DNA of 64,000 nt from Aphrocallistes beatrix (Eukaryota; Porifera; Hexactinellida; Sceptrulophora; Aphrocallistidae), in contig OY725497.1 in the NCBI GenBank assembly GCA_963281255.1, forward strand, positions 4,332,968-4,396,967. The letters are read 5' to 3'. The notes beneath the pieces are model-generated. The model made no database searches. It worked only from the letters and a program-made list of their open reading frames with translations, and was not told the origin of the DNA. Shown piece after piece: positions 45,506-56,600 of the stretch; positions within the stretch are counted from its first letter, which is position 1, and the number at the start of each line of letters is the position of its first letter. A program made the translations under genes and the position numbers.

Positions 45506-47455
45506 ATGTCTCAGGAAGAGAGGGGCAGCGATAGTGAGATAGAAGCTCCTTCCTCCGATATTGATCCTCCCTCTACAGACACTGACAGTATAATGGCACT
45601 GAACACGAACAAAGCTGGAATGGAAGGAATCGACAAAGAGAAAATCAACAAAATTATTATCGAAGCTTCCAAGGGGTCTAAATTCTACTTGAACCAAACA
45701 CGCAAACAGAAGCAGGCATCTGTACGCAATGAAAAGTTGAAACAAGTCATGCATAGATTGCCCGCAACAGAGCTGGAGCGAGCTCGACTAGAATCGGACT
45801 TAGAAATAGAATGCCTCGAGGCCACGCGTGACCTGTCCAGTGTCATAGTGCATGTAGACATGGATGCGTTCTTCGCGGCTGTAGAAATGCGTGACGATCC
45901 CTCGCTTCGTGACATCCCTATGGCTGTAGGGAGTACCTCCATGCTCTCCACCTCCAACTACGTAGCTAGGAGGTTCGGGGTGCGAGCAGGCATGGCGGGG
46001 TTTATTGGTAAGAAGCTGTGTCCTAACCTGAAAATAATTCGAGGGCATTATGAAAAGTATCGAGAAGTCAGTAAGGTAGTGGGGAGTGTGTTCGAAGAAT
46101 ACGACCCAGAGTTTAGTAAAGCCGGATTAGATGAGGGATATCTGAACCTGACTCAGCACTTAAAGTTTCGGATAGAAACACACCTCACTGGGTGTACGCC
46201 TAATGACGCTGTGTTTGACTCGTTGGATATTCGTAGCACAGATCAGTATTGGGATAGAGACTTGGTTGAGAATGTCGTGAAAGAGATGCGAGGTAAGATA
46301 GAGAAAGCTACGCAGCTAACAGCTAGTGCTGGAATAGCATCGAACACGATGCTCTCTAAGATATGCTCAGATCTGAATAAACCCAACGGACAATTCTTCT
46401 TGGCGCCGTCACGGGACGAGATAATAGAGTTCATCCGTGCACTCCCTGTAAGAAAGGTGAGCGGAATTGGAAAGGTAACTGAAGAAATGTTGAAATCGCT
46501 CGGAATCGTGAAGGTGCAGGAGTTGTATGAGAGACGCGGTGAGTTGAAGAGACTGATGACAGACTGCAGTTACCAGAACTTTCTAAGAATATTCCTCGGA
46601 TTGGGTTCGACTGAGTTAGAAGTTAGGAGTGACAGGAAAAGCATGAGTACTGAGAGAACATTCAGAGAGGTATCGCAACCCGATAAAATGTATGAAATCC
46701 TAGAGAAGCTCAGCAATGATCTCTCCAAGGACTTGAAGAGGAAAGGTTTTGCTGGTTGCACAGTCGGAATCAAGTTGAAGACGATCGAGTTTGAAATTAA
46801 AACGAAAGCAATCACGTTTCACAGTTCCACTAACGATTCTAAAGAGATATACAATTACGCTCGCATTCTCCTCGATAAGGAAATCGCACAATTGAAACCC
46901 AAACCTTTGAAATTGAGATTGATGGGCGTGCGGGTGTCCGGGTTCACGCATGGAGAAGACGAGCTGGGACAAGAAGATTCTGATGAGAGTCGACCTAAAC
47001 GGAGACGGGTGCAGACCCAGAAATCTAACATGTCCTCCTTGAGTGATATGTTCAATAATTCTACAAACTCGGACTCACTCGACTGCAACAAAATAACCGC
47101 GAACTCACTTCAAGGGACAGAAGAGCCCACGACTGCCAGCTTCCGGGGGGTCCTCTCTCAACAATCTTCAGAAGATTTTAATGAATTCGACACTTCTCCG
47201 GTGCCCTTGCCTTTTGCTACCACTGCCTCAGTAACTGAGAGCGGAGAAGTTACGAAAATGACTTGTCCTATCTGTTTTCAAGATCTCACAGGTGACAATG
47301 TGGCTGTAAATCAACACGTTGACTCATGCCTCAACAAACGTTTTATCCGAGAAGAAATACCGCAACGTTCTACTCCTCCAAAGCGAAACAAATCTAAGGA
47401 GAGAAGCAATTCCAAATCTCAGCCCTGTATCCAATCTTTTTTTCAAAAGAGCTAA
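45506..47455 (+). CDS. POLK: DNA polymerase kappa (Y-family translesion polymerase)
   Basis: Intronless 649-residue protein. The N-terminal clasp region (GIDKEKINKIIIEASKGSKF) is typical of Pol kappa. Catalytic acids are Asp118 in HVDMDAFFA and Asp209-Glu210 in GLDEGYLN. STSNYVARRFGVRAGM is a Pol kappa/DinB hallmark. The residue at the steric-gate position is Phe123 (Tyr in human Pol kappa, Phe in bacterial DinB). A single C2HC UBZ-type finger (CPIC...HVDSC, about residue 585-610) and a terminal PIP-like box (QPCIQSFF) follow. Vertebrate Pol kappa has two UBZ fingers and is longer (870). It bypasses minor-groove lesions in the nucleus. The Ser usually before Asp-Glu is Gly207. Confidence 0.93.
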   Translation: MSQEERGSDSEIEAPSSDIDPPSTDTDSIMALNTNKAGMEGIDKEKINKIIIEASKGSKFYLNQTRKQKQASVRNEKLKQVMHRLPATELERARLESDLEIECLEATRDLSSVIVHVDMDAFFAAVEMRDDPSLRDIPMAVGSTSMLSTSNYVARRFGVRAGMAGFIGKKLCPNLKIIRGHYEKYREVSKVVGSVFEEYDPEFSKAGLDEGYLNLTQHLKFRIETHLTGCTPNDAVFDSLDIRSTDQYWDRDLVENVVKEMRGKIEKATQLTASAGIASNTMLSKICSDLNKPNGQFFLAPSRDEIIEFIRALPVRKVSGIGKVTEEMLKSLGIVKVQELYERRGELKRLMTDCSYQNFLRIFLGLGSTELEVRSDRKSMSTERTFREVSQPDKMYEILEKLSNDLSKDLKRKGFAGCTVGIKLKTIEFEIKTKAITFHSSTNDSKEIYNYARILLDKEIAQLKPKPLKLRLMGVRVSGFTHGEDELGQEDSDESRPKRRRVQTQKSNMSSLSDMFNNSTNSDSLDCNKITANSLQGTEEPTTASFRGVLSQQSSEDFNEFDTSPVPLPFATTASVTESGEVTKMTCPICFQDLTGDNVAVNQHVDSCLNKRFIREEIPQRSTPPKRNKSKERSNSKSQPCIQSFFQKS

Positions 47456-48296
47456 GAACTCCCTTATAACTAATTAATGTGTATTCGCATGCAACATATT
47501 CACTCTTTGTTTTTAAATGTTGTTAATTTAGGCCACGAAATGACTAATTTATTTTATCATCCATCTTAAATTCCAGAAATAGAAACGGGAAGCAGTTTAA
47601 TCATATTTGCCAACCATTCTGCCTTTTCACGAAATTTCTCCGTTTTGTCCAACATTTTTAAAACACAGACTTCTTACATTGAGTTAAGTCAGTGACAATG
47701 TCCAGCTAAATCCTACTGCTGCTAGCTTTATCATGACTCAGGTCTGCAAACATGGGAATTTCGTTCATTAATTTGTATCCAAACAAGTTGTTTGAATACA
47801 AAACTGAATTTATTATGGCCTAGTTAACCAATTAGCTAGAACAGGTTCATTAGTTAAAACGACTATAATAAAATAATAAATTATCAAGATGGTAAGCTAG
47901 AAATTTAATTTTCTTTGCATTCTCAATGAAGAGCATATTGCAATACGTAATCGTGGCACTGGTTATTCGGATGCCTTATGAGATAATGGACAAAACCATT
48001 AATTGTTACTTCAATTATAATTCAAATTAATTTATAAATGATCTACACCTTACCTGACGAACAATGAAAATGTAGACTTGGTTGATAACTCGACTGAAGG
48101 TAGGAATATAATAATAGCTAAGATTGAAGTTAGCCTATTTATTACTGAATTACTCTGGGCACTCCTCTAATCCACCTCCACCATGCCTTGCAATTGTGTA
48201 ATTGAGAATATACACAATTATGCAGTGACCTGCCAATAGCAGCTAATTTCCTTTTTAGGATTCTGATAGTGATCAATTAGAGTTCGTTGCTTTGAG
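47456..48296. other. Intergenic region without visible gene
   Basis: About 840 bp of AT-rich sequence. One short imperfect inverted repeat lies near 48190-48225 (ACAATTGTGTAATTG / ACACAATTA). Nothing else was recognised. Confidence 0.45.
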
Positions 48297-49472
48297 ATGA
48301 ATATTGGGAGAATATCTCGACGATATCTTTCCTCGATGGCTAGCACACTCCCATCTCCTTTCAATGTGTTAGGCGTCGAGAGTAGCTTTGACGATTCTGC
48401 GGTTGCAATAGTGGACAGTAGCGGCCACACTCACGCACATTTTCATAAGTCTCAGTTGCTCCATCATCTCCCAAAGGGTGGTGTGAATCCGATAACTGCA
48501 TCGGATTTGCACAAAGAGAATTTGCCATCCCTTCTAGACAAATGTTTCTCTCATTCTGGGCTGGCTCCGAGCGACATTCATGTTGTCGCCTACACAAAGG
48601 GGCCTGGTCTGGGTCCTTCTTTGAAGCAAGGACTAAATCTGTCTGTTAATTTCTTCAGAGAGCACCTCACTAGTCCTTGCCTTCTTGTCGGTGTTCACCA
48701 CATGCTAGCTCACGCGCTAACTGCCAGGCTGACACACGGCGTAGCGTTCCCATTCCTGACTCTCTTAGTCTCAGGAAGCCACTGTTTGCTCTGTGTCGTA
48801 CAAGGTGTGAAGTCATCACAGGTGATCAGTCTCGCCACTGCACTAGACGCGCCCCCTGGAAATGTACTGGACCATGGATCTCGTCTCCTCCGTTTGAGCG
48901 ACTACCCCGAATTCTCTCAGTGCTCAGGCGGGGAGGCGATTGAGCGGATCAGTCTTCGCGGTAAGATGCGGGACCCTCCTCTTAGCATACTAGCGAATGC
49001 GGAAAGTGGGAACTACTCCTTCAGTGGGCTGGGAACGAATCTACAGAATAAGCTACTCAAGCTCTCCAATGATGGACCGGTCAGTTATCAAGACAGAGCA
49101 GACCTTGCCCTGTGGTTCCAGACCTCTATGTTCCAGCATATCATCTCCCAAACGAATAAATCAATGCGAACAATGCAAGGCGTTAGTTCGCAACTTCAGG
49201 GCATCAAAGACTTTGTCGTGTCAGGCGGACTTGCCCGAAACCTGGCACTTCAGAAAGCGATCAATGATTTCTGTTCCAAGCACTATAACCTCAAACCAGT
49301 GTTTCCCCCTCCTCATCTCTGTGTTGACAACGCGGTTATGATAGCTTGGGCTGGGGTGGAGTATGCCAGGGCAGGAGTAGGGATAGAATCTCCATCAGAT
49401 GATTTGAGTTTTATCCCCAAATGGGAGCTAGGAAAACCATTCAAAATTGAATCACTTGATCTTAGTACTTAA
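48297..49472 (+). CDS. OSGEPL1: Mitochondrial tRNA N6-adenosine threonylcarbamoyltransferase (OSGEPL1/Qri7)
   Basis: Intronless 391-residue protein. A basic, Ser-rich N-terminus (RISRRYLSS) looks like a mitochondrial presequence; a second in-frame Met14 could give a shorter form. The Kae1/TsaD domain has the metal-binding HHMLAH, then GVESSFDDSAVA near the start, SGGLARN, and CVDNAVMIAW near the end. It makes t6A37 in mitochondrial tRNAs reading ANN codons. Deviations are Phe for the Cys in the usual ETSCDD motif and SGSH for SGGH. Length fits OSGEPL1 (414 in human). Confidence 0.9.
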   Translation: MNIGRISRRYLSSMASTLPSPFNVLGVESSFDDSAVAIVDSSGHTHAHFHKSQLLHHLPKGGVNPITASDLHKENLPSLLDKCFSHSGLAPSDIHVVAYTKGPGLGPSLKQGLNLSVNFFREHLTSPCLLVGVHHMLAHALTARLTHGVAFPFLTLLVSGSHCLLCVVQGVKSSQVISLATALDAPPGNVLDHGSRLLRLSDYPEFSQCSGGEAIERISLRGKMRDPPLSILANAESGNYSFSGLGTNLQNKLLKLSNDGPVSYQDRADLALWFQTSMFQHIISQTNKSMRTMQGVSSQLQGIKDFVVSGGLARNLALQKAINDFCSKHYNLKPVFPPPHLCVDNAVMIAWAGVEYARAGVGIESPSDDLSFIPKWELGKPFKIESLDLST

Positions 49473-50612
49473 ATTGATTACGATATGATTTAAAATTTAT
49501 TTTAGTCGATCTTATTATTGAATCAGCTGTCATGAATTAAATAACTATCTTGCTAGCGTCATATGCTGTGCAAGTTTCATCGATCGTGTTTAAATATACT
49601 TATGCATCCTAATATTAAAAAATATAAATAGAATTACGTGTACTTCAGCCAAAATGAACTTAAAATGAGAACGAAATTACTGTCTCTCATAGATCGCTAT
49701 AAACGATATAGTAAACAACGAGCAACTTAGGCTATTACAGTTTAGAAAAACCCTATAAAGTATAGCGAAATATTCCTATTAATATTTGACGAAAATGACA
49801 TCGTATATTGAACAACAATTGTGGATTATAATCATAAATAAAACGCAACAGTACGTTTTCGAACGTTTATTTTTACTCGATTCTGAATATTATTTTCCAA
49901 CAGAAAACATTCTATACAGTAGAACTTGGATAATACGTACTCGGATAATACGTTCTTCGGTTTAGTACGTACTCAATTTATCTGAACCAAAATCCATCTA
50001 TAATATAGATTTCTATGTAGTACAAACTCGGACAGTACGTACTAAAAATTCCTTCCCGAAGGGATACGTCTTATCCGAGTTCAACTGTATATCGAAGTAT
50101 GTATTACCTCACAACTTCTAGTCCAATTCCTAACGCTCTGACCGTTACCAAGGTACAAACATTCTATTGGGCAAAGTAGTTGTTTGATGCTTCTTTAATT
50201 AATACTGAAATACGTACTGTATATTGACTACCTTGAAAACAATTCAAATCGCATTTTAATCCGAGAACTAGAGAGGATTTGAATTACGTAGTGTGATCAT
50301 CCGTTACTCACATAGAATATTATGGCGTTGATTCCAACAAAACTATCCTAATAACTCAGGAAATTACTGTCACACAATTTTAGAATACTGTCGTCTAATT
50401 GCGTACAAGAATAAGAGATTACGCTACACTACATGATGAGTTTTATAGAATGAGTATCCTTATTAATTTGTTGATTTCGTAATATTGCCTGAATTATTTT
50501 TCACTAGACACTAGCTATTGGGCTATTTACCGTGTTCACATATGTGAGTCCCGATCTAACTGTCCTACCACACACACACTAGCCTCGCTCCTCACAGGAC
50601 TCACTGCTTCAA
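49473..50612. other. Intergenic region between OSGEPL1 and ZZEF1
   Basis: About 1.1 kb, AT-rich, with a pogo-like MITE in the middle. An acceptor-like CTCACAG lies 15 bp before the ZZEF1 ATG. Confidence 0.5.
49927..50087. mobile_element. Tc1/mariner (pogo/Tigger-like) MITE
   Basis: 161 bp with inverted ends CAGTAGAACTTGGATAATACG and the complement of CAGTTGAACTCGGATAAGACG. It is flanked by TA on both sides (49925-49926, 50088-50089). The CAGT-GAAC-CGGATAA end pattern and TA duplication suggest pogo/Tigger-like ancestry. Inside, TACGTACT-type motifs repeat. It is non-coding. Confidence 0.7.
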
Positions 50613-53600
50613 ATGGGCAATCAAGAAAGTATTGCACCCAGGGACCCATCGCAGCCCGCTCCGTCCGACCTTCCAGAGTCCCCGGAGATGATTCCTGGCA
50701 GCGAATCCTTCAAACTCTCCATCCTCTTCGACTCCACTGAGCTCCACGACGCACTGCGGCTGGACACGACAGAGAAGGTCGAGCGGTTTTCTAAAATTAT
50801 CAGTCACAAATCTTCCCTGCAGGACTGGCTCCGCGAGCTGACCACCAAGGGAGAGGACTGGGTGTCCAAAGAGGATTTCATCGACAAGCTCACTCAGGCT
50901 GGAATCCCGTTAGAGCCCTCGCTCCAATTCTTCTCACACCTGGACGAGTACGCGAGCAGTCGCTTGCATGTGCCGCACATTCGAGAGGAGTTGGAGAGTG
51001 AGGCGCTGCAGGACGACGTGACTACAGCCGTGAAGAGACTCTCCGCTTGCGTCATGCTTCCCTCAGTGCTGGACGTGTTCCTGCAAGGGGATGCCCTCGT
51101 GACGTCACAGACGCAGCAGGCACGCATGCTCTCCACCTACGTCAAGAACTGCTGCGCACCTCTGAAGACGCTCACCTCCCAGGAGCTGAGTCTGTTCTTC
51201 TTCCTCTCCAAGTCCAGACACGTCCTGCTCAAGAACCACTTCGAGAAGTTCGGAAAGAAAGCATTCGAACCAGACAAATCGGACGAATCTCTGACCACGT
51301 TTGAAGGGTACCAGAAAGTGACCAAGCCTTACGCCAACGTCCAGGTGTCCAGCAACCCCTCCAAGCAAGAAGTGCTGTTCGACGGTAGCTGCAACACCTA
51401 CTGGCAGAGCTCGGGGAACCAGGGCGCACACTACATCCGCTTCTACATGCTCCCACTCGTGTTGGTGGAACAGCTGACGATCACCGTCTCTGGTTCAGAC
51501 GCGAGCTACATGCCTCGCGTGGTGGAAGTGGTGGCCGGACACAGCGAGTACTCCCTGCAGCGGATAGCACTGTGCAACATCACCAAGAAGGGGTCCAGGA
51601 ACCAGGTGGAGGTCCTCCTGAACTGCTCCTCTACCTACCACAAGATCATACAGGTGCGTTGTAGCCGCTTGCGTCGTGTGTATTTGTTACCGTTAAACCG
51701 TCAAATCAGTTATTAGGTAAAATACAGGTGATCTGGAAACTTTCAGTTATTATGCATAATGCCTGAAACTTCCCAGGTATTTACATCATAACTGATTTGA
51801 CGTTTTAACGGTAACGAATATAGGATGAGAGCATGCTCTATGTCCTGAACCCCACTAGATCAACATCAAGGAGTGCTACCAGGACGGCTGCGACACGCGA
51901 GTGCGCTGCTTGACTGTGGTAGGGTACCGCTCGGACTCACTGCAGTCCATGTCAGACCAGGAGGCCACCTACTCGTGGCTGCTTTGCCTCCTCACGGCCA
52001 CGGCATCGCTCTCCATCGGTAGCAACCCCGCATTCCGACGGACGCTGGTGTCACAGGGGCAGCGGTACCTGCGACACATCTCTCCTCTCTCGCTTTCCTC
52101 CTCCTCGAATAGGCGACCTATCTTCATGAACAAAGAGTTCGTTGAGCAGTTGCACGCCTTCTTCCTACAGCTCTTGGACTATCCGCCCTCTGACCCCATC
52201 CCCCTCGACACACAGGCCTTCTCTCTCCTGCTCCACTTCTCCCTCGCCCACGGGTACATGCACCTGCTCATCCCTCTCATGCAGAAGTACGTGGACGCCG
52301 TGGTGGGGTCAGGGGATGAGGACACCCTCGGGATCCCCTGTGCCCCGCTCTTCTATAAAATCGACCAGACGCTCGTAGACCTAGAAATGGAGAACGCGGC
52401 CCCTCTGACTCTCCGGATAGAGGAGGCAGAGGGGTTCGCGAAGCCGAGGGAGGAACTGTCCGGACTGCTCCACCACGAGATGGTGAACCCGGACTCCTCC
52501 GAGTCCACTGCCTACACTAGCAAGGAGGACGGGACTGCACTGGACCTCGTGCTCACGGACATGAAGGGGAGACACTTCAACCTCCGCAAGATAGGAATCG
52601 CGAAGAAAGCAGATAAAAACGTGTCCCCTCACCTCTGCTTGCTCTTCTGCGTGTCCAGCCAGCACCTCGACCCACACACACACCGACCCACCGACAGCAA
52701 GAAGCTGATCGAACTCTACGCTAAATTTAACTCGTGGACCATGGATGACTGGAAAAAGTCGGAGGAGCAGAAACCACGTGATCCTGACCAACCAGTGGCC
52801 TGCTTTGATCTGACATTAGACGATTGGTCCGGCTCCTGCACGGTGGAGACATGCACACTGCCCTGTTACTGCTGTGTCATCAAACTCCTGAAACCGAAGA
52901 AGGAATCGGGAGCGGAGGATGAAGAACAGAAAAAAACTTTCTCAGTTTACGCGATGCAGATCCACGGGGAAATATCTCCGAGTATTGAGCTGCAAATGAT
53001 GCACAACGCTCTCGCGGAATTTCACTCCCTCCCCGCCCAGGACAGTGCTCCCGTGGAGAGCAGCACGGTGGTTCTCCGACTGTTCACCGGCCTAATCGCT
53101 CTAGTCCGAAACCAGACAGCTGTCATCAACCGCAACTCAGATTGGAACCAGGGGAAGAAGTTGTTCCTCACCTATTTCGTGAACGTTCCACACCTCAACC
53201 TGGACAGCCTCTCTTTCCTGGACGTGTGGAAGCTCTTCCTCAGCATGGAGAAGTTCGCTAACACCTTCAAGAAGCACCGGACCTTAACGCTGGAAATAGT
53301 GACCCACTTCCTCTTGATCTGTATGCCGTACTTCAACACGTTTAACAGACAGAACAAGCCCAAAGAAGATGAAGACGAGTTCAAGGCAGAGGTATTGGAT
53401 CACATCTCTAGGATCCTGAATGACCCCTCTGTCTCTGATGACGTCATCTCTTCCCTCTCAGGAGTGCTGGAGGCGGGCGTTACCATTCTCTTCCCAAAGC
53501 AGGAGGTGAGGGTGCAGCAGCTGTTCGAAGGGGTCAAACTGTCCACCTCCACGGAGGACCATCCTCGCGCCGAGATTAAGATTGTGTCCGCTCTGATCCA

Positions 53601-56600
53601 CTACTTCAGCACTCAGGAAGTGAACAAACTGCTCGGACTGCCTTCTCCCTGCAAGCTCGACTTCGAGAGAGAAATAGACATCAACATGGAGTCCATTCTG
53701 GAGATAATGACTCCGCTCTTCAGCATTCTCCACCAGCGCACCTTGCAGCAAGTGGACGCTTTCGTTTCCCAGACGGACGTACGGATTCCTCGCATCAACA
53801 TCGTCCCTCTCTTGTCCTCTCTCCAGAGCGTCATCCTCAACTGGAGCTACGCTCTGGCGCTCACTGACAAGGCGACAGAGCACTCCCGCACGGTCGCTAA
53901 GGTGCTGCTATGCCGCTACCTCAACCTGATAGAGCGAGAGCTGTCCCAGCTGCTGCGGCTGCTCACACAGCACATCAAGGTGGAGAAAATCCTCTCCGCG
54001 TTTGAGCACGGCCTCATATCCGTCCTTCTCCCAGAGCTCGTGTGCGCGCTCCACGTGTTCCACCCTGTACAGGGAGTGCGCGACTTCGTGCTGCACATGT
54101 TCCAAGGGTTCGTGCACAAATTCACCGAACTCTCGCACGCCATCCCGAACTTCCGGACCGTGTACCGCCAGCCGCAGCAGGACCCTGAGTGCCTGCTGGG
54201 GAAATGGGAGCGCGAGTCTCCGCATTTCACCTACAACCGCAAGGAGGAGAACGAAACATTTTCCACGCCCGGCGCCGCTTACTTTCTGATTGAGTTCGAC
54301 AACCGGAGCAAGACTGAGTCCGGATACGAACAGCTGGAGTTCACCGACAAAGACGGGAAGAAGTATAAATACGCGGGACGCGTCGGATCCAACAGCTGGC
54401 CTTTCAGTGTCTACATCAAAGGAGACATTCTCACGTTTCGGTACAAAACGGACGGTGGCGAGTTCGGCTACAAGATGAGTGTGTCTGCGTACGGAGCCGC
54501 CGTCTCCCTGCACTGGTTCAGAGACCTGTACTTCTCCCTCGCCGCTCTGTTCGGGCGCTTCTGCGGAGAGAACTTGAAGCTGTCCCAGGGATCGGGGGGC
54601 AAGAGCTCCCTCACTGAGGAGGAGGTCATCCTGCTCAAGAGCGACATCGGGAAGAGCATATTCCGCGGGGGCCTCCAGCGCTCTCGCTTTGTCCGCTCCT
54701 ACTCCGGCATGCACCAGACCAACTCCGCCTCCGACGGCCTCATCACGCAGTTCCTGAGCCAGATGATCAGCGAGGACGCATCGGCCAAGGCCCTGGACTT
54801 CCTGCAGGTGTGCCAGACCACGTTCAAGCAGCCGCGCTACGGAGGCTACCTCGCGGACAAAGCCGTGCGCGCTACCTTCGCCGCTCTCCTCTGGCACTCC
54901 CAGGAGCTGAGGGACGAGATCATACGGTTTGAGTCGAAGAAAGAGACCGGGAAGATCTCGTCCCGCACGACCGCAACCTACCGGCTAGCCGAGTCCGTCC
55001 GTCCGGGCCTCCTGGCGGCCAAGCAGGTGCTGATCCAGAAGAAAGAGGACAGCCCCGACAAGACCATCGACCCAGACAAGCCGCTCATCGACTGCATCGA
55101 CAAAGCGCTCTTCCTGCTGAAGTTCGCGGGGCTGTCTCGCTCAGACGGAGAGGCAGACAAGGCTTCCCCCAAGAGAGGAAAGCTTCACAGGAAGAAATCC
55201 AAAGTTGGCACCGCCCAAGTTGTCGAGAAAGACCCGTACATGGACATAATCGTCAACTTCGTACGCAGCGACAGCTACTCCATCGCTCGGATCCAGGAGG
55301 ACATGGAGGAGAGGGCCAAGTCCGCTCAGAACCGGAGCCTCACTTACAACTTCACTCGCGACTTTGTCCTCTTCGCAACTCAGACAGCTCCCGAGGCCGA
55401 GCCGCACCAGATCCTGTCCGTGTTCCTCACTGCTTGCTTCTCTGAGTGCAAGGGCACCCCCCCGCACTACGGGGGGAACTTGGACGGATGCGGACTGGAG
55501 CTGGAGACTAGGGTGAGAGAATCCTTCTACAACCTCTCTCAGAAACTGTTCCAGAGTGTTTGGAATGAAGGAGACCTCTTCGACATCTCGAAACTTCCGT
55601 CTAATGCTACATTCCTCCTGTCCATCCTACATCTCCTCTTAAACAACATTTGGAATGACTTTGATTTTAATTTCCTTCTTGAGCACAAACTTCCTTCAGT
55701 TCTCTACACCACCAGTGTCACTCTGCTGACGAGAAAACTGGACGAGAAGGCGGATAAGGAATCGAAGGAGCTAAGAGCGGTGGAAGAGTACCTCGGCTGG
55801 ATAAGTCTGATCCAGTTCCATTCCCTCTCGCTGCAGCTCTCTGCTCGCATCCAGGATAGCACGACTGAGGTGGACGAGTCTTACCTGCACAACGCAATCC
55901 AGCTCTTCACCCAGTGCATCCGAGAGCTGATTAAATCCATTCGCGCAGGGATCAGCTCTGCCAAGTTGAAGGAGGCCAAGAAAAAGAAGGAAGAAGAGGC
56001 TAAAGAGAAGAGCGAAAAGAAGGACAAGGGGTCTAAAAAGGAAGCAGAAAAGTCTGAGTCATCTGGAAAGAAGGAAGTGACAAATGGAGATACAGAGGTG
56101 TCAAAGAAAGAAGAGAACGGAGTTCAGGAATCTAGTGAAGCTCTAACAATATCTGAGTTAGTCCTCGACGCTTTGATCCGAGAAGTCGAGACTGCGTCCA
56201 GCAAACGTTCTGCACTAAATCTCACAAACGATTTGGGCTTGAAGGAAAAGCTGGAACCTTCCCCCGGAGTGAAAGGGGCTAGTCTTTCCTTGAAGGCCAA
56301 CGACATCGACTCACTAAGTGATGCGGAGAAAGAACAAGTTGTAGCGATACCGAACGGACCATCAGAACTCGTGAATGGAACAGCCGAGTCAGCAGACGAG
56401 ACTCCTAAAACGAAACCTTTTGAAGATAAATTTGAATTCTCCGCATCAACTCTTGACACAACCGTAGACCTTGAGAAGGAGCCTCGCCCCGACAAAGGCA
56501 AGCCTTCCCGGGCAGACCTGTCCGACGCTCAGATGAGTTTCGGAGAAGACAATCTCATGCGGAACATCTGCGCCCTTGGAGGTTTGGCGCCAATTAATCC

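Noticed and set aside
53908-54897. Minus-strand open frame (329 codons) inside ZZEF1
   Set aside because: It is a shadow of a conserved, GC-rich exon; no start context, domain or introns of its own.
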